Origin: Mycolicibacterium moriokaense
GTDB lineage: Bacteria; Actinomycetota; Actinomycetes; Mycobacteriales; Mycobacteriaceae
Length of the DNA: 64,000 nucleotides
Reading direction: 5' to 3'
NCBI RefSeq assembly: GCF_003201655.1
Contig: NZ_QJJU01000025.1
Coordinates: forward strand, 31,044-95,043
This document shows, piece by piece, positions 40,264-48,795 of the stretch. The notes under the pieces were generated by a model, which did not search any database, was not told where the DNA came from, and was given only the letters and a program-made list of their open reading frames with translations. The first letter of the stretch is position 1. Each line of letters opens with the position of its first letter. Made by a program: the position numbers and the translations under genes.

Positions 40264-41232
40264 ATGACGAGTACCGACCCTGCCCCGAATCCGCACGCCA
40301 CCGCGGAACAGGTCGAGGCGGCCCGCCACGACTCCAAGCTCGCCCAGGTGCTCTACCACGACTGGGAGGCCGAGAGCTACGACGACAAGTGGTCGATCTC
40401 CTATGACAAGCGCTGCGTCGACTACGCCCGCGACCTGTTCGACGCGACCGTGCCCGCCGAGGAGCTGCGTGAACTGCCGTATGACCGGGCGCTCGAGCTG
40501 GGCTGCGGAAGCGGGTTCTTCCTGCTCAACCTGATCCAGGCCGGTGTCGCCCGGCGCGGCTCGGTGACCGACCTGTCGCCCGGCATGGTCAAGGTGGCCA
40601 CCCGCAACGGGGAGAACCTGGGCCTGGAGATCGACGGCCGGGTCGCTGATGCCGAGGGCATCCCGTACGAGGACGACACCTTCGACCTCGTCGTCGGGCA
40701 CGCCGTGTTGCACCACATCCCCGACGTCGAGCTGTCGCTGCGCGAGGTCGTGCGGGTACTCAAACCCGGCGGCCGGTTCGTGTTCGCGGGCGAGCCGACG
40801 AACGCGGGCGAAAACTACGCGCGCCCGCTGTCGACGCTGACGTGGCGGGCGGTGACGAACGTGACCAGGCTGCCTGGGCTGTCCAGTTGGCGCCGCCCGC
40901 AGGCCGAGCTCGACGAATCGTCACGTGCCGCCGCATTGGAGGCGATCGTCGACCTGCACACCTTCGCCCCCGGTGATTTGGAGCGCATGGCACGCAACGC
41001 TGGGGCTGTCGAGGTGTCAACCGCGACAACGGAGTTCACCGCCGCGATGCTTGGCTGGCCGCTGCGCACCCTCGAGGCTGCCGTGCCACCCGGCCGGTTG
41101 GGTTGGGGTTATGCCAGGTTCGCGTTCAACAGCTGGATCACACTGGGCTGGGTCGATCACAACCTCTGGCGCCACGTCGTGCCGAAGGGCTGGTTCTACA
41201 ACGTCATGATTACCGGGGTCAAGCCGTCGTAG
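40264..41232 (+). CDS. Class I SAM-dependent methyltransferase (Rv3038c type)
   Basis: A 322-residue methyltransferase: SAM motif I ALELGCGSGFFLLNL near residues 77-91, acidic strand 2 end VTDLSPGMV near 100, DTFDLVVGHAVLHHIPDVE near 138-156, and VLKPGGRFVFAGE near 167. A C-terminal region of about 130 residues with WRAVTNVTRLPGLSSWRR and aromatic-rich segments probably forms the substrate lid. Acceptor unknown. It follows echA after 11 nt on the same strand, and the next frame (THUMP-like) appears to start inside it. Confidence 0.86.
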   Translation: MTSTDPAPNPHATAEQVEAARHDSKLAQVLYHDWEAESYDDKWSISYDKRCVDYARDLFDATVPAEELRELPYDRALELGCGSGFFLLNLIQAGVARRGSVTDLSPGMVKVATRNGENLGLEIDGRVADAEGIPYEDDTFDLVVGHAVLHHIPDVELSLREVVRVLKPGGRFVFAGEPTNAGENYARPLSTLTWRAVTNVTRLPGLSSWRRPQAELDESSRAAALEAIVDLHTFAPGDLERMARNAGAVEVSTATTEFTAAMLGWPLRTLEAAVPPGRLGWGYARFAFNSWITLGWVDHNLWRHVVPKGWFYNVMITGVKPS

Positions 41233-42392
41233 CGTTCCGTCTGGACGACGTCGCCTATCTGCGCAATGATGCGGGGGAGCGCGCGCTACGCGACGTCGCA
41301 GGCTATCGGCTGACCGACGCCACGCTCGTCGCCGATATCGCTTCGGCGCGAGCGTCTTTCGGTGATCGTGCCGCCGTGCTGGTGGAGACGACGCTGTTGC
41401 GGCGCAAGGCCGCGGCGAAGTTCGCAGACCCGTCGGGCTGGCTCTTCACCGACGAGGCGCTACAGCAGGCCACCGCCGAAGCCGTCGCCGCGCATCGGGC
41501 ACGACGACTGGCTGGCGCGGATGTGCACGACGCGACGTGTTCGATTGGCACAGAGCTTGCCGCGCTGCGTAATTCGGCGTCGCAGGTGGTCGGCAGCGAT
41601 ATCGACCCGGTGCGGCTGGCGATGGCCGGACACAATGTTGCCGACGTCGACCTCTGCCGCGCCGACGCGATGCGGCCGATCACCCGCGACACCGTCGTCC
41701 TCGTCGACCCGGCTCGGCGAAGCGGTGGACGGCGCCGGTTTGACCCGCGGGACTACACGCCGGCGCTGGACGGCCTGTTGGATGTGTATAGCGGCCGCGA
41801 TCTCGTCATAAAGGCCGCTCCCGGAATAGATTTCGATGAGTTGGCGCGGCTGGGATTCGACGGCGAGGTCGAGGTCACCTCGCTGGCGGGCAGCGTTCGT
41901 GAGGCGTGCCTCTGGTCGGCGGGTCTTGCCGGAGACGGAGTGACCCGGCGGGCGACGATACTGGACACCGGTGAAAGCATCACCGACGCCGACCCCGACG
42001 AGTGCACGGTGGCGCAGGCAGGCCGGTGGATCGTCGACCCCGACGGCGCGGTGGTGCGCGCAGGTCTGGTGCGCCACTACGCCGCCCGACACGGCTTATG
42101 GCAGCTCGATCCCGATATCGCCTACCTGTCCGGCGATCGACTTCCGGACAACGTGCGCGGCTTCGAGGTCCTCGAGGAGCTGAACTACAGCGAACGGCGA
42201 TTGCGCCAGGCGCTTTCGGCACGTGACGTTGGAGCGGTCGAGATCCTTGTGCGTGGCGTCGGCGTCGATCCCGATGCCTTGCGCACCCGAATGCGGCTGC
42301 GCGGATCGCAATCGGTTTCGGTCGTCATCACCCGCATCGGTTCCGGGGCGGCAAGCCGGGCAACGGCATTCGTCTGCCGTCCATCCCGCTAG
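41103..42392 (+). CDS. THUMP-like domain SAM methyltransferase-fold protein (Rv3037c type), start uncertain
   Basis: The recognisable protein begins near 41226 (AFRLDDVAYLRNDAGERAL) and runs about 385 residues. A Rossmann methyltransferase core has HDATCSIGTELAAL near the middle, then GSDIDPVRLAMAGHN and VLVDPARRSGGRRRFDP; the tail (GFEVLEELNYSERRLRQAL, then RMRLRGSQSVSVVITRIG) is the THUMP-like C-terminal domain. DPARR is the pattern of nucleic-acid methyltransferase relatives, so RNA modification is a reasonable guess. No ATG or GTG is in frame between 41103 (TTG) and about 41380, so the coordinate given is the longest legal start, not a preferred one; initiation at a rare codon near 41226 is possible. 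Confidence 0.75.
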   Translation: MGLCQVRVQQLDHTGLGRSQPLAPRRAEGLVLQRHDYRGQAVVAFRLDDVAYLRNDAGERALRDVAGYRLTDATLVADIASARASFGDRAAVLVETTLLRRKAAAKFADPSGWLFTDEALQQATAEAVAAHRARRLAGADVHDATCSIGTELAALRNSASQVVGSDIDPVRLAMAGHNVADVDLCRADAMRPITRDTVVLVDPARRSGGRRRFDPRDYTPALDGLLDVYSGRDLVIKAAPGIDFDELARLGFDGEVEVTSLAGSVREACLWSAGLAGDGVTRRATILDTGESITDADPDECTVAQAGRWIVDPDGAVVRAGLVRHYAARHGLWQLDPDIAYLSGDRLPDNVRGFEVLEELNYSERRLRQALSARDVGAVEILVRGVGVDPDALRTRMRLRGSQSVSVVITRIGSGAASRATAFVCRPSR

Positions 42393-42486
42393 TTTTCCGC
42401 TCCTCGCGTCCGCAGCTGAACGCCACGTACGCTGGCAGTAATGCGCCGGTGCCGAAAGCCGGTGCCGGCTCTCGAGGACGTCGACG

Positions 42487-43182
42487 ATGCGCATTCTGAG
42501 GGTGTCCGGGATTCTCGTCGCGACGGGTGTCCTGGCCTGCTTGACCGGCACGTCGACCGCCGCCGCGCAGTCGACCTGCGTCGACCTCGGCGGCTCCGTC
42601 GGGCAAGACCAGATATGCACCGTGCACACGTCGAACCCCACCTACAGGCTGGACATGACGTTCCCCAACGACTACCCGGACCAGCAGGCATTGATGGCGT
42701 ATCTCACCCAGGCCCGCGACGGGTTCGTCAACGTCTCGGAGATGCCGGGTTCGTACAACTTGCCGTATGAGCTCGACGCGAAGGGGACCGGATACCGCAC
42801 GGACACACCGACCGGCGGCACGCGGAGCGTGGTGTTCACAATGTGGCAGAACGTGGGCGGTGTGCACCCGCAGACGTGGTACAAGTCCTTCAATTGGGAC
42901 ATCGGCAAGAAGGCGCCGATCACATTCGACAATCTGTTCAAGCCGGGCACCAAGCCGCTCGACGTGATCTACCCGGCCGTCGAGCAGTACATACAGAAGC
43001 AGCAGGGTTTGATCGACGGCATCCCGCCCAGCGTCGGGCTGGATCCGAGCAAGTATCAGAACTTCGCGGTGACCGACGACGCGGTGACCTTCTACTTCGG
43101 CCAGGGCGAGCTGTTCGCCGAGGCCGCGGGTCCTGTCGAGGCGCCCGTCCCGCGCGCAGCGCTTGCACCGCTATTGGCGTAG
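42487..43182 (+). CDS. Secreted DUF3298/RsiV-like protein (Rv3036c, TB22.2 type)
   Basis: A 231-residue exported protein. The signal peptide MRILRVSGILVATGVLACLT ends near an AAA-Q cleavage site at about residue 27. The mature part has a Cys pair (STCVDLG, DQICTVHTS), a strand-rich middle (YKSFNWDIGKKAPITFDNLF) and a C-terminal DUF3298 region (AVTDDAVTFYFGQGELFAEAAG), followed by an Ala/Pro tail. The M. tuberculosis counterpart is a known culture-filtrate protein reported to have esterase activity; no classical GxSxG is obvious here, so function is uncertain. Convergent with the beta-propeller gene (3-bp gap). Confidence 0.87.
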   Translation: MRILRVSGILVATGVLACLTGTSTAAAQSTCVDLGGSVGQDQICTVHTSNPTYRLDMTFPNDYPDQQALMAYLTQARDGFVNVSEMPGSYNLPYELDAKGTGYRTDTPTGGTRSVVFTMWQNVGGVHPQTWYKSFNWDIGKKAPITFDNLFKPGTKPLDVIYPAVEQYIQKQQGLIDGIPPSVGLDPSKYQNFAVTDDAVTFYFGQGELFAEAAGPVEAPVPRAALAPLLA

Positions 43183-43185
43183 CGC

Positions 43186-44472
43186 CTACTCCGGTGCGAA
43201 GCCGTAAACCTGGCCGCTGCTCGTGGCGGTGACGACGCGGCGGTCATGGCCGACCGATACGCCGACCGGCCAGCCCGTCGCCTGAGGCAACGGGTAGTTA
43301 TTGACGGTGTGGCCGTCGGCCGGGTCGAACACCAGCAGCGCCTGACCGTTGTCGCCGTCCTTGGCGACGGTGTAGCCGACGCCCTTGCCTGCCCGGCTCG
43401 ACGTGGACAGCGGGACGACGTCGTTGCGGGTCCACACCACTTCGCCCTTGTCGCCGCCGTCGCGGACCGCGACCAGCTTGCTGCCAGGGCCGCCGCCCGC
43501 CACGATCAGGCCGTCCGGCGACACCGACGGCGGAGTTTGCGCCAGATAGTCCAGCGGCACTGACCATTTCGGCTTGCCGTCCGCGGTGTTGATCGCCCAC
43601 AGGTGCTCGTCGCGGCCGTTGACGTACACGGTGGTCCCGTCGGCGGATAGCGCAGGGCTGGCGATCGGTCCCTGGCCTGCCGAGTTGCTTGTCCACTCTC
43701 GGGTGAGCAGTGGGGTCTGGCCGGGGCGGTAGCGAAGCCCAACCAGGACCGGGGCCGCTTCGTTCGGTTCCCACAGGGTGGCCACGATGATTCCGGTAGC
43801 CGACGAAAACGCAGGCGCCGCGGCGACCGGGCAGCCTCGCCGCATCGGTTGGCAATCGGCCAGTCCCCGAGTGGCGTCGGTCGGATTGACATCGGCGACC
43901 AGATCCAGCGGCGTGCCGACGACGACGCCCTTGTGAGCGTCGAACACAAGCACCTGCCCGAGATGCGTGACGACCAGCAGCTGATCCGGCGCGAGAATCC
44001 TTGGCGTGGTGGGCATTCCGATCACTGGCTGACGCCACCGGATCCACTGCGTCGGCGGGAAGGACAGCATCGCGCCCGGCTGTCCGATGTACAGATTGTC
44101 GAACCCATCAAAAAGGGGACTGGACAGGCCTGCGCCCTGCACCAGCCGGGTGCACCAGCGTTGGCGGGCGAAGTTGCCGGTCTCCCACACCATCAGTGAG
44201 CATCCGCCTGCCGACTGCGCGTTGATGGCAAGGTAGCTGCCCGACCCGAGCACCACCTGGGCGGCCAGGTCACCCTTGACCGACCGCCGCCATTCCAGCC
44301 GCAGTGCGTTGGCCCCCGCGACGGGCGAGTAACTGCTGTTGGCCGCGTCCCCGTACTGGGCGGGCCAGCCGTCCGCTGCGTGCGCCTGGACCCAGGAATC
44401 GGTGGTCCCGCAGCCGGCCAGCACACCGGTGATCAGCGCTGTTGACGCCAGCACCATCAGTCGCCGGAACAC
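43186..44472 (-). CDS. PQQ-like beta-propeller lipoprotein (Rv3035 type)
   Basis: A 428-residue predicted lipoprotein. GTG start followed by a hydrophobic signal and lipobox LAGC near residue 20. The rest is a series of beta-propeller blades: GWPAQYGDAANSSYSPVAGA near 35, then repeats such as LLVVTHLGQVLVFDAHKGVVVG, TTVYVNGRDEHLWAINTADGKPKW and RRVVTATSSGQVYGFAPE. PQQ-like propellers of this sort act as scaffolds or binding proteins outside the membrane; no catalytic residues are evident. AAAGGA, 5 nt upstream, supports the GTG over a longer frame that overlaps the divergent gene. Confidence 0.82.
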   Translation of the reverse strand: MFRRLMVLASTALITGVLAGCGTTDSWVQAHAADGWPAQYGDAANSSYSPVAGANALRLEWRRSVKGDLAAQVVLGSGSYLAINAQSAGGCSLMVWETGNFARQRWCTRLVQGAGLSSPLFDGFDNLYIGQPGAMLSFPPTQWIRWRQPVIGMPTTPRILAPDQLLVVTHLGQVLVFDAHKGVVVGTPLDLVADVNPTDATRGLADCQPMRRGCPVAAAPAFSSATGIIVATLWEPNEAAPVLVGLRYRPGQTPLLTREWTSNSAGQGPIASPALSADGTTVYVNGRDEHLWAINTADGKPKWSVPLDYLAQTPPSVSPDGLIVAGGGPGSKLVAVRDGGDKGEVVWTRNDVVPLSTSSRAGKGVGYTVAKDGDNGQALLVFDPADGHTVNNYPLPQATGWPVGVSVGHDRRVVTATSSGQVYGFAPE

Positions 44473-44554
44473 AGGATCCTTTCCCAGTCGCGTTCGTGAA
44501 GCCCACGTGAGGGTAACCGTTCTGCGTTCGGACGCTCGCGTAGGCTTTCCGGCC

Positions 44555-45292
44555 ATGACGACGATGTGGGGCGCGCCGTTGCACAAGCGATGGCGGGGTT
44601 CACGCCTGCGAGATCCGCGTCAGGCCAGGTTCCTGACGCTCGCCTCACTCAAGTGGGTGCTGGCCAACCGCGCCTATACGCCTTGGTACCTGGTGCGCTA
44701 TGTCCGGCTGCTGAAGTTCAAGCTGGCCAACCCACACATCATCACCCGCGGCATGGTGTTCCTCGGCAAGGGCGTCGAGATTCAGGCGACGCCGGAGCTG
44801 TCCACGATGGAGATCGGCCGCTGGGTGCACATCGGCGACAAGAATACGATCCGCTGCCACGAGGGCTCGCTGCGCTTCGGTGACAAGGTTGTGCTGGGCC
44901 GCGACAACGTCATCAACACCTACCTCGACATCGAACTGGGCGACTCGGTACTGATGGCGGACTGGGTATACGTGTGCGACTTCGACCACCGGATGGATGA
45001 CATCAACGTGCCCATCAAGGACCAGGGCATCCTCAAGGGCCCGGTGCGGATCGGGCCGGACACGTGGATCGCGACGAAGGTGACGATCCTGCGGAACACG
45101 ACGATCGGGCGAGGCTGCGTGCTGGGGTCGCACGCCGTCGTCAAGGGCGATATCCCTGACTACGCGATCGCGGTCGGCGCGCCTGCCAAGGTCGTCAAGA
45201 ACCGCAAGCTGGCGTGGGAGACGTCAGCCGCCGAGCGCGCGGAATTGGCCGCAGCGCTTGCCGATATCGAACGCAAGAAGGCCTCGCGTTAA
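44555..45292 (+). CDS. Left-handed beta-helix acyltransferase (Rv3034c type)
   Basis: A 245-residue hexapeptide-repeat acyltransferase. The N-terminal helices (LRDPRQARFLTLASLKWVLA) precede repeating [LIV]-G-x4 turns: METIG-like STMEIGRWVHIGDKN, SLRFGDKVVLGRDN, DIELGDSVLMADWV, PVRIGPDTWIATKVTI and TTIGRGCVLGSHAVV. A His in CDFDHRMDD is the likely catalytic base, and the coil ends in IPDYAIAVGAPAKVVKNRK, the usual acetyl-CoA-binding close. Probably O-acetylates or acylates a sugar; adjacency to polysaccharide genes fits. A -10 TAGGCT lies 8 nt before the ATG. Confidence 0.87.
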   Translation: MTTMWGAPLHKRWRGSRLRDPRQARFLTLASLKWVLANRAYTPWYLVRYVRLLKFKLANPHIITRGMVFLGKGVEIQATPELSTMEIGRWVHIGDKNTIRCHEGSLRFGDKVVLGRDNVINTYLDIELGDSVLMADWVYVCDFDHRMDDINVPIKDQGILKGPVRIGPDTWIATKVTILRNTTIGRGCVLGSHAVVKGDIPDYAIAVGAPAKVVKNRKLAWETSAAERAELAAALADIERKKASR

Positions 45293-45299
45293 CTTCCAA

Positions 45300-45362
45300 C
45301 GTTGACTCTGCGTCCTGGGCGACAAAGTTCGAGTGGGCCGCGCCCTCCGCGCAGAATCAACG
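45300..45362. terminator. Inverted repeat between convergent acyltransferase and ArsR genes
   Basis: CGTTGACTCTGCG (45300-45312) pairs with CGCAGAATCAACG (45350-45362), one mismatch, 37-nt loop that can itself fold (GGGCCGCGCCC). It lies between the two stops. Confidence 0.6.
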
Positions 45363-45367
45363 GCCCG

Positions 45368-46132
45368 CTAGCCGTTCCAATCGATGCCGAACGCGTCGGC
45401 CAATGCACTGCGGCCGTTGTCGGTGACCGTGAGCGCACGCCCGCGTGGCACCCGTTTGACCCAGCCCGCGGACAGGAAGCGATCCAGCATCGCGCGCCCG
45501 AGCCCGCCTGACAGATGATGCCGCTGCTCCGTCCAATCCACGCAGTAGCGCACGAGTGGTCTTTTTCCCGTTGGCATTTCGACGCCGACGCCAGAGAGGA
45601 AGTCACGCCCAGCGTCGGTCAGTTGGTAATGGATGTCGTGGCCGGGGCTGCTCAGGGCGTCATGGTTGTCGCGGCGCGGGTCGTAGGGACCGTCGCCGCC
45701 GACGAGCGCCTCGCGATCCAGCAGGCAGCCCATCACCGCGACGCCGAGACGACCAGCGACATGGTCGTAGCAAGTGCGCGCGGCGCGCAGCCGCGCCGCC
45801 CTGGTGCCTTCCCGTAGCGACTTGACGGGCCGCAGCGGCGCGAGGCGGCCCAGCTGCTCGAGCAGCTCGCCGACCTCGGGACCGGCCAGCCGGTAGTAAC
45901 GGTTCCGGCCATGGGTTTCCACGGTCAGCAGGCCCGCGCTGGTCAGCTTGCCGAGGTGACTGCTCGCCGTCGGCCTGCTGATGCCCGCTTCGTCGGCGAG
46001 CACGCTGGCAGGCAGCGCACGCCCGTCGTCAAGGGCGAGCAGTACCTTGCAGCGCGCGGGGTCGGCCAGCATCGACGCCAACGCGGCGATGTCGGCGTCG
46101 CCGCCCGTCGAAAGCTCGGCGGCGTTACGCAC
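45368..46132 (-). CDS. ArsR-type winged-helix regulator with C-terminal extension
   Basis: A 254-residue regulator. The wHTH covers about residues 12-95: ADPARCKVLLALDDGRALPA, then ADEAGISRPTASSHLGKLTSAGLLTVETHGRNRYYRL, a textbook ArsR recognition helix and wing. No Cys-rich metal site is visible in the HTH. The extra 150 residues (YDHVAGRLGVAVMGCLLDREAL, later LTDAGRDFLSGVG) resemble the extended regulators found with drug-efflux pumps. GTG start overlapping the end of the MFS gene by 8 bp; it is the second gene of that pair and probably represses it. Confidence 0.87.
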   Translation of the reverse strand: MRNAAELSTGGDADIAALASMLADPARCKVLLALDDGRALPASVLADEAGISRPTASSHLGKLTSAGLLTVETHGRNRYYRLAGPEVGELLEQLGRLAPLRPVKSLREGTRAARLRAARTCYDHVAGRLGVAVMGCLLDREALVGGDGPYDPRRDNHDALSSPGHDIHYQLTDAGRDFLSGVGVEMPTGKRPLVRYCVDWTEQRHHLSGGLGRAMLDRFLSAGWVKRVPRGRALTVTDNGRSALADAFGIDWNG

Positions 46133-47510
46133 GAGCGACCTCCTTCTGCATCGGAGCGGGCGCTTCGGTTCGTGCCCAGCGCAACGCGACCGCGGCGCCG
46201 ATCAATTGGACCAACCCGCCAAGCATCGTCGCGATCCGCGTACCTTCGGCACCCGCGATCGCAGCCATCGCACTACCCAACACCGCGACACCGACAGTGA
46301 TACCCACCAGGCGTGCCAAATTCACCACGCCCGAGGCCAGGCCGGCCCGTCGTACCGGCACCGCCGACATTGCCAGTCCGACAGCGGGACCGGTGTTCAG
46401 TGCCAAACCCGCACCCGCCAGCACGAACGACAGCTCGAGCAGCCACACCTCGGCGTGCGGCCCTACTGCGGCATAGAGCGCCAAACCGGCGGCCATCAGG
46501 GTCAACCCGGTGGTCATCGGCAGCTGCGGACCCGTGCGGTGGGCGAGCGCGTTGACCACCGGGATGAGAATCAGGTACGTCAGCGGCATCGGCAGAAACC
46601 AAAGTGCGGTCTCCAGCGCGCTGGCTCCACGTTGTTGTTGGAACGCGAAGCTGTTCACAAGGAGCAGGCCGTAGATGCCGAAGGTCATCGTGAAGGTCGC
46701 GACAAGCGCGGCCACCAGCCGACGATTGCGGAACAGATCGAGCGGCAGCATCGGATGCTTCACCCGTCGCTGGCTCCACATAAGCGCAGCGATACCGGCG
46801 ATTGCGACGATGGCCAGCGTGACGGTCAACGCGGGTGCCATGGTCCGGCCCTCCACAAGGGCGATCGTCAGTGCGCCGAGGCCGACCGTCGCCAGCGTCT
46901 GGCCGGGAATGTCGAAGCTTGCGGCGTCGGGATCGCGGGATTCGGGAAGGTAGCGGTACGTCATCAGCAGCGCGGCCACGCCGATGGGCGCGTTCAGCCA
47001 GAAGATGAAGCGCCAGCCAAGGGTGTCGGTCAGCACCCCGCCGAGGATGGGGCCGATCGCGGTGCTCATCGCGGCGGCCATCGCCCACGCCGCCGTTGCC
47101 CGGCCGCGTTCGATGGGATTGGGAAAAGCGGCGGCGGTGATGGCCAGGCCTTGGGGCAACATCACCGCAGCGCCAACGCCCTGAATCGCGCGGGCGGCCA
47201 ACAGCATCGGCAACGACGGGGCCGCCGCGCAGGTCAGCGACGCGACAATGAATGTCACCAAGCCGAGGCGCAGCAGCGTGCGTCTGCCGTACCGGTCCCC
47301 AAGGGATCCGGCCGTGAGCAATACGGCGGCGAAGGTGATGTTGTAGACGTCGATCATCCACTGCGCTCCGGAGATGCCGCCGCCGAGGTTGTCGCGGATG
47401 GTGGGCAATGCGAGGTTGATCGCGTTGGCGTCGATGAGGCCGACGAAGAGTCCCAGGTAGGCAGCGATCAGGGTCAACGTTGTGTCGAGGCTGAACCGTT
47501 TCGTGTCCAT
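46125..47510 (-). CDS. MFS drug:H+ antiporter, DHA2 (EmrB/QacA, 14-TM) type
   Basis: A 461-residue transporter with about 14 hydrophobic segments. Motif A is GSLGDRYGRRTLLRLG near residues 68-83; the TM1 motif LIDANAINLALPTIRDNL is that of DHA2; motif C-like GPILGGVLTDTLGWRFIFWLNAPIG near 143-167 marks an antiporter. It probably exports a toxic organic compound. A -10 TAGCGT ends 6 nt before the ATG (leaderless). The MFS-ArsR pair lies between genes that are neighbours in M. tuberculosis as recalled (Rv3034c and Rv3032), so it may be an insertion in this lineage. Confidence 0.88.
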   Translation of the reverse strand: MDTKRFSLDTTLTLIAAYLGLFVGLIDANAINLALPTIRDNLGGGISGAQWMIDVYNITFAAVLLTAGSLGDRYGRRTLLRLGLVTFIVASLTCAAAPSLPMLLAARAIQGVGAAVMLPQGLAITAAAFPNPIERGRATAAWAMAAAMSTAIGPILGGVLTDTLGWRFIFWLNAPIGVAALLMTYRYLPESRDPDAASFDIPGQTLATVGLGALTIALVEGRTMAPALTVTLAIVAIAGIAALMWSQRRVKHPMLPLDLFRNRRLVAALVATFTMTFGIYGLLLVNSFAFQQQRGASALETALWFLPMPLTYLILIPVVNALAHRTGPQLPMTTGLTLMAAGLALYAAVGPHAEVWLLELSFVLAGAGLALNTGPAVGLAMSAVPVRRAGLASGVVNLARLVGITVGVAVLGSAMAAIAGAEGTRIATMLGGLVQLIGAAVALRWARTEAPAPMQKEVARA

Positions 47511-47553
47511 ATCCCGACGCTAGGTCGGAAATGATTCGACGCCGATCGAACTG

Positions 47554-48795
47554 TCAGCGGTCCGGCAGTGCGTGCTCGACGATGACGCGCCGGCGGTGCG
47601 GTTCGCGTTCGCCGCGCTTCGCAGCGAGATATACCTGAGCTGTTTCGCCCGCAACCGTGTGCCAGTCGAAATCGCTTGTCAGCCGATCCCTTGCCGCGAT
47701 CGCACGGCGCTGCGCGGCATCCGGATCGTCGAGCACCGCACGGACGGCCGATGCGATGCCTGCGACGTCGCGTGGCGCGAAGGACATGCCAGTTTGCCCG
47801 TCGACCACCAACTCGCCGAGGCCCCCGACGTTAGAGGTGACAAGCGGGATGCCGGTTGCGGCTGCTTCGAGCGCGACGATGCCGAACGGCTCGTAGTGGC
47901 TGGGCAGCACCGCGGCGTCTGCGTTATGCAGCAGGCTCACCAGTTCTTGGTGATCCAGGTGGCCGACAAACGTTATCGCCTTGAGCACCTTGTGTTTTCG
48001 CGCCTGCTCGACGAGCCACTGCTGTTGGGTCCCCGTACCAGCGATCGTCAGCGTCGTGCCGGGGTGGGAGCGCCTGATGCGCGGCAGCGCAGCGATCGCG
48101 TCGTGAATGCCCTTCTCGTACTCCAGGCGTCCCAGATACATCAGCTGCGCGGGGCCGCTCCGGGGTTGGCGACGGGCGAACGGCCATAGCGCGGCGTCGA
48201 TGCCGTTGCGGATCACCCGGGTCTCGGCAAGCCCTGGGCCGAACAGCTCGGTGATCTCGTCGCTCATCGACGCCGAACAGGTGATGAGCGAATCGGATTC
48301 GCGAACAAGCCACGATTCGGCGGCGTGCACCTGGCGGCTGATCCGACCGGACACCCAGCCCGAATGCCTGCCGGCCTCGGTGGCGTGGATGGTGGAAACC
48401 AGTGGCACGTCGAAGTATTCGGCGAGGGCGATCGCCGGGTGCGCGACCAGCCAGTCGTGAGCGTGCACGACGTCGGGGCGCCACGGCTGATTGCGTCGGC
48501 CCTTGATCGCCAAACCGGCGCGGACCATCGAATGGCCCATGGCCAGCGTCCACGCCATCATGTCGGCACCGAAGTCGAACTCATGCGGGTCCTGCGCGGC
48601 GGCGACAACGCGGACGTCCTCTGCGATTTCGTCGGTGGACGGATGAGTGCTCGGGTCGGTACCGCTCGGACGACGGCTGAGCACGACGACCTCGTGTCCG
48701 GCCGCCGCCAGCGCCGTCGCCAGTTGGTAGACGTGGCGGCCGAGCCCGCCGACCACCACCGGCGGGTACTCCCACGACACCATCAGGACCTTCAT
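47554..48795 (-). CDS. GT4 alpha-1,4-glucosyltransferase of glucan/MGLP synthesis (Rv3032 type)
   Basis: A 413-residue GT-B glycosyltransferase. The N-terminal GGLGRHVYQLATALA near residues 16-30 is the glycogen-synthase-like donor/acceptor loop; the C-terminal domain carries MYLGRLEYEKGIHDAI near 225 and the E-x7-E motif in EPFGIVALEAAATGIPLV near 300. M. tuberculosis Rv3032 elongates the alpha-1,4-glucan of methylglucose lipopolysaccharides and contributes to capsular glucan. The ATG overlaps the GH57 stop (ATGA); third gene of the coupled methyltransferase-GH57-GT4 operon. Confidence 0.9.
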   Translation of the reverse strand: MKVLMVSWEYPPVVVGGLGRHVYQLATALAAAGHEVVVLSRRPSGTDPSTHPSTDEIAEDVRVVAAAQDPHEFDFGADMMAWTLAMGHSMVRAGLAIKGRRNQPWRPDVVHAHDWLVAHPAIALAEYFDVPLVSTIHATEAGRHSGWVSGRISRQVHAAESWLVRESDSLITCSASMSDEITELFGPGLAETRVIRNGIDAALWPFARRQPRSGPAQLMYLGRLEYEKGIHDAIAALPRIRRSHPGTTLTIAGTGTQQQWLVEQARKHKVLKAITFVGHLDHQELVSLLHNADAAVLPSHYEPFGIVALEAAATGIPLVTSNVGGLGELVVDGQTGMSFAPRDVAGIASAVRAVLDDPDAAQRRAIAARDRLTSDFDWHTVAGETAQVYLAAKRGEREPHRRRVIVEHALPDR

